From assembly GCF_024808815.1 (NCBI RefSeq), contig NZ_JANUCS010000005.1, positions 51,656 to 115,655 of the forward strand: a stretch of DNA of 64,000 nucleotides, read 5' to 3'. The translations under genes and the position numbers were made by a program. Of this stretch, positions 61,860 to 64,000 are shown in pieces. Positions within the stretch are counted from its first letter, which is position 1. Every line of letters starts with the position of its first letter. The stretch is from Methanosalsum natronophilum (GTDB taxonomy: Archaea > Halobacteriota > Methanosarcinia > Methanosarcinales > Methanosarcinaceae). The notes under the pieces are model-generated. The model saw nothing but the letters and a program-made list of their open reading frames with translations, did not search any database and had not been told where the DNA came from.

Positions 61860-63335
61860 TTATTTTCTTTTATCAGTATAATCAATGATACACGCCAAAT
61901 CTTCAATTTGTTCCAATATTGGGTGTGACATGTCCTCTGTTTTTACAAAAGTGAATTCTGACTCTGGATTGTTCTCTATAATCTTTAATGTATTTTTTAA
62001 TGCGCTAGTAAGTGCTTCATAGTCATAGTTCTCACTAAGTTCGGTGTTGAACGGGTACACTTCAGATAATTCAGTTGGATATGGTCCAAAAGGTGGTTTA
62101 AAATCAAATATATTATCATAACCTGAAGTTTTCAGGTTTAACCCTGGATTACGAATCAAAGTTTTGCCTACTATATTGAACCGGTTTAATCTAGTAGAGT
62201 ACCTTAGTACCTCTGGTCTAGTTGCAGAGTCAGGGCCGCAATAGAAAAAAGTGGATTTTGATACTGGATCATACTGTTCAAGCCAAGAAGAGTATGAATA
62301 AAGTCTTTTCAGACCATCTAACAACCGAGGATGACTTCTGCATCTCATTTCAACTAGTTCTAGCAAATTACCTTCATGGATAGCTTGTTTGATGGTTCGG
62401 ATCTCTTCAAAGGTAACATAAAGGTTATGTTCTGCTAGAAGTTTGGTTGAGTCATTATCGTTCTTCAATTCTTCAACAGTATGGTTTTGACATATTGGGC
62501 ACGAGCATGGCAAGTATTTCAAATTGGTCAAATGATAGGTTCCATTGATCGTTATGTACCTGCCATCCTTTGCATAAAGTGCATATGCAGCTGAATCAAA
62601 CAAGTCACAACCAAGTGCTACTGCGAGACTGAACATCATTGGGTGGCCTGCACCAAATAAGTGAACGGGGTAATTTGGGTTCATTCCCATTTTAGATGAA
62701 ACTATTACATCAACTAAATCCGCGTACCTATAAGATTCCATTAAAGGAACAACTGCACCAATTGGATATACATCAAATCCTATTTTTGTAGCTTGGGTCG
62801 CTGCCTCCGATCGAAGGTCTGTATAAGTAGAACCTTGTATTGGTCCTGCAACTAACCTATTAGTTTTACTTAATACCTTTCTAGCTTCTTCCAATCTGTC
62901 AACTGTGATACCAAGTTCCTTCTCAGCTTGTTCTTTTAGTACATCTGGAGGTGTAGGAATATCAAGAGGAACAATTATATCTGAACCTATACGCTCCTGA
63001 AACTCTATTATCTCCCTATTATCAACTTCAACTTCGCCATAGACTGATAGTTGAAAAGAACCTGAATCCGTCATTATAGGGCCATCAAAACCTATAAGCG
63101 AATGGAGTCCATCATTTAGTGCTTTTGTAGCAAGCTTTTCTTTTCGGTATATGATATATGAGTTTGTGATTAAGATTTCTGCACCCATCTCCTTCATTTT
63201 AAATGGATCCACAAGTTGTATATTGGGATTGATTACAGGCATTACAGTCGGTGTTTCAACTGTACCATGTGGTGTACTCAGTTTTCCAATCCTGCCTGCA
63301 ACATCTCTTTTCAATATCTCAAATGATTTTGTCAT
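61860..63335 (-). CDS. tgtA: Archaeosine tRNA-guanine transglycosylase (TgtA)
   Basis: 491 aa from ATG 63335 (GTG 63341 possible). It swaps guanine 15 of tRNA D-loops with preQ0 in archaeosine synthesis. Catalytic elements: IMTDSGSFQLSVYGE (Asp nucleophile region) and SDIIVPLDIPTPPD. The zinc site is LPCSCPICQNH. The C-terminal part (IIENNPESEFTFVKTEDM) follows TgtA; the PUA domain found in longer homologues seems absent, as in Methanosarcina. A TATA-like TATTATATAC lies about 25-35 bp before the start. Confidence 0.95.
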   Translation of the reverse strand: MTKSFEILKRDVAGRIGKLSTPHGTVETPTVMPVINPNIQLVDPFKMKEMGAEILITNSYIIYRKEKLATKALNDGLHSLIGFDGPIMTDSGSFQLSVYGEVEVDNREIIEFQERIGSDIIVPLDIPTPPDVLKEQAEKELGITVDRLEEARKVLSKTNRLVAGPIQGSTYTDLRSEAATQATKIGFDVYPIGAVVPLMESYRYADLVDVIVSSKMGMNPNYPVHLFGAGHPMMFSLAVALGCDLFDSAAYALYAKDGRYITINGTYHLTNLKYLPCSCPICQNHTVEELKNDNDSTKLLAEHNLYVTFEEIRTIKQAIHEGNLLELVEMRCRSHPRLLDGLKRLYSYSSWLEQYDPVSKSTFFYCGPDSATRPEVLRYSTRLNRFNIVGKTLIRNPGLNLKTSGYDNIFDFKPPFGPYPTELSEVYPFNTELSENYDYEALTSALKNTLKIIENNPESEFTFVKTEDMSHPILEQIEDLACIIDYTDKRK

Positions 63336-63468
63336 GAGCACAATTCATACTATTACAAGTATATAATATCTCTTGACGCAATAAAAAGAAACTTAGTTAT
63401 CATTGCTAAAAAAAGGTTTAAATTAAATTAAATTAAAAATCAAATTAAAAGTTAATGTTAAAGTGATC

Positions 63469-63595
63469 GGACCTAGCAGCGATCCACTGTTCCCGGAGGC
63501 TCTCGCACCGCAGTACAGAGTGGAACGCTGGCAGTCTTATCTTCTGTGTTCGGCATGGGTACAGGAGTTTCCCTACCGCTCTGGCCGCCAGGTCC
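63469..63595 (-). rRNA. rrf: 5S ribosomal RNA
   Basis: On the minus strand the sequence starts GGACCTGGCGGCCAGAGCGG and ends GCTGCTAGGTCC, so the ends pair as helix I. Internal CCCATGCCGAACACAGAAG is the near-universal loop B/C sequence of 5S rRNA. Length is about 127 nt. It is the last gene of the rRNA operon here, followed by an A/T tract (63413-63467) that on the minus strand is T-rich and a likely terminator. Confidence 0.92.
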
Positions 63596-63638
63596 GCGTT
63601 CAAGTTCATATATTATATCACTTATGTTTGATATCTAG

Positions 63639-63710
63639 AGCCAAGGTCCGGATTCGAACCGGAATGGTATCGCTCTGCAGGCGATTGCGTAGCCGTTCCG
63701 CCACCTTGGC
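63639..63710 (-). tRNA. tRNA-Cys (GCA)
   Basis: 72 nt. Acceptor stem GCCAAGG pairs with CCTTGGC; discriminator is U, the identity base for Cys. The anticodon stem ATCGC/GCGAT holds loop CTGCAGA with anticodon GCA. T stem TCCGG/CCGGA encloses TTCGAAT. The CCA end is not encoded. It lies between 23S and 5S rRNA on the same strand. It is a substrate of SepRS, encoded at 51239-52864. Confidence 0.95.
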
Positions 63711-63855
63711 TTTTATTTTAAGATCACGTTTTCATCGCATTGTCCTGTAGAGCTTTCTTTTATTGATTTGGCTCAGTTTGTATGATTGATGTTTTTTATT
63801 ATGCCGTGTAAGTTTTCTCGTATACTTGTTATTTATGTTTATGTTTATGTAGCAG

Positions 63856-63874
63856 TTCCAGATATCGCCTGGAA
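63856..63874 (-). other. Hairpin in the 23S-tRNA spacer
   Basis: TTCCAG and CTGGAA around a seven-base loop lie about 15 bases beyond the likely 23S 3-prime end. It could be part of an rRNA processing stem, whose other half would lie upstream of the 23S gene outside the window. Confidence 0.4.
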
Positions 63875-63889
63875 TGTATAAGTTTCCTG

Positions 63890-64000
63890 GCAGTAGGCAC
63901 GGTGTTTTAGTTATCGCGGACTTAACATCTCGTTTCCTTAATGCTCACATCCCGATTCTATCAATCCAGTCTTTTACCGGTCACCTTATTGAGGTCTCTT
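63890..64000 (-). rRNA. rrl: 23S ribosomal RNA, 3-prime end (partial)
   Basis: The minus strand reads GACTGGATTGATAGAATCGG, then GGGATGTGAGCATTAAGG, AACGAGATGTTAAGTCCGCG and ACTAAAACACC. This matches the last helices of archaeal 23S rRNA (GGTTGATAG...ACTAA block). The gene runs out of the window on the right. The 3-prime end is estimated to about ten bases. Confidence 0.85.

Noticed and set aside
63463..63750. A 95-codon plus-strand reading frame
   Set aside because: It lies across the 5S rRNA and tRNA-Cys genes, which are read from the other strand. It is a chance frame.
1..64000. CRISPR array or cas genes
   Set aside because: I saw no regularly spaced direct repeats and no Cas-like proteins. 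TnpB is IS-borne.

Overview
The window comes from a methanogenic archaeon, most likely a methylotrophic, salt-adapted member of the Methanosarcinaceae. It carries the complete Na+-translocating methyl-H4MPT:CoM methyltransferase operon (mtrEDCBAFGH), F420-dependent methylene-H4MPT dehydrogenase (mtd), F420 glutamyl ligase (cofE), SepRS for indirect Cys-tRNA formation, archaeosine TGT, an archaeal cupin-type PGI, an NrpR-type nitrogen regulator, and an Ota-type glycine betaine ABC importer. DNA is A+T rich, promoters are archaeal TATA type, and many genes start with TTG or GTG behind a clear Shine-Dalgarno sequence. A RuBisCO with form II-like sequence and a roughly 29-residue insertion resembles the form II/III enzyme known from Methanococcoides burtonii. 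The genus cannot be fixed from sequence alone.

Layout. 1-7046: an HD phosphohydrolase cut by the window edge, mtnA, Sec61-beta, a tiny cationic peptide, the otaABC betaine importer, a copper chaperone, SRP19 and two conserved unknowns. 7047-12358: a 355-bp leader, the mtr operon and its stem-loop/T-run terminator. 12419-19088: an amidotransferase-fold unknown, a small conserved protein, purM, aspartate kinase, a secreted acidic membrane-anchored protein, apgM and Hsp20. 19208-20858: a complete IS200/IS605 element (tnpA and tnpB divergent). 20922-28317: dut, cofE, dCMP deaminase, secFD, a divergent clamp-loader subunit and elp3. 28406-31085: an unrecognised locus with a His/Asn-rich winged-helix protein, a Cys-rich ParA-like ATPase and a multi-spanning membrane protein, then DUF1699.

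31127-32778: a second IS copy with frameshifted tnpB, abutting a truncated yjbQ. 32977-41649: a two-TM peptide, two nucleases (PD-(D/E)XK and DHH/RecJ-like), a solo 52-bp IS end, an NrpR-domain protein without HTH, pgi, uvrC with a DEDD exonuclease, a GNAT, and an Orc1/Cdc6-like ATPase. 41666-49518: RuBisCO, a Cys-cluster protein, ADH synthase, a helical unknown, glyS and Hef. 49557-58362: small conserved archaeal families, translin-like protein, sepS, DUF169, DUF473, PAC2, a pyruvate-kinase-C-like protein, mtd, serB and a long coiled-coil protein. 58459-63335: tgtA, a UbiA prenyltransferase, a geranylgeranyl-reductase-like flavoprotein and a radical SAM/SPASM protein in one minus-strand run. 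63469-64000: the distal end of an rRNA operon, read 23S, tRNA-Cys, 5S.

Themes. Energy metabolism (mtr, mtd, cofE) sits with C1/nucleotide salvage (mtnA, RuBisCO). Phosphoserine and cysteine decoding meet in serB, sepS and tRNA-Cys. DNA repair is dense between 33 and 50 kb. The three IS-derived sequences share the same left end and the same TTTAT flank, and one is associated with loss of a host gene.
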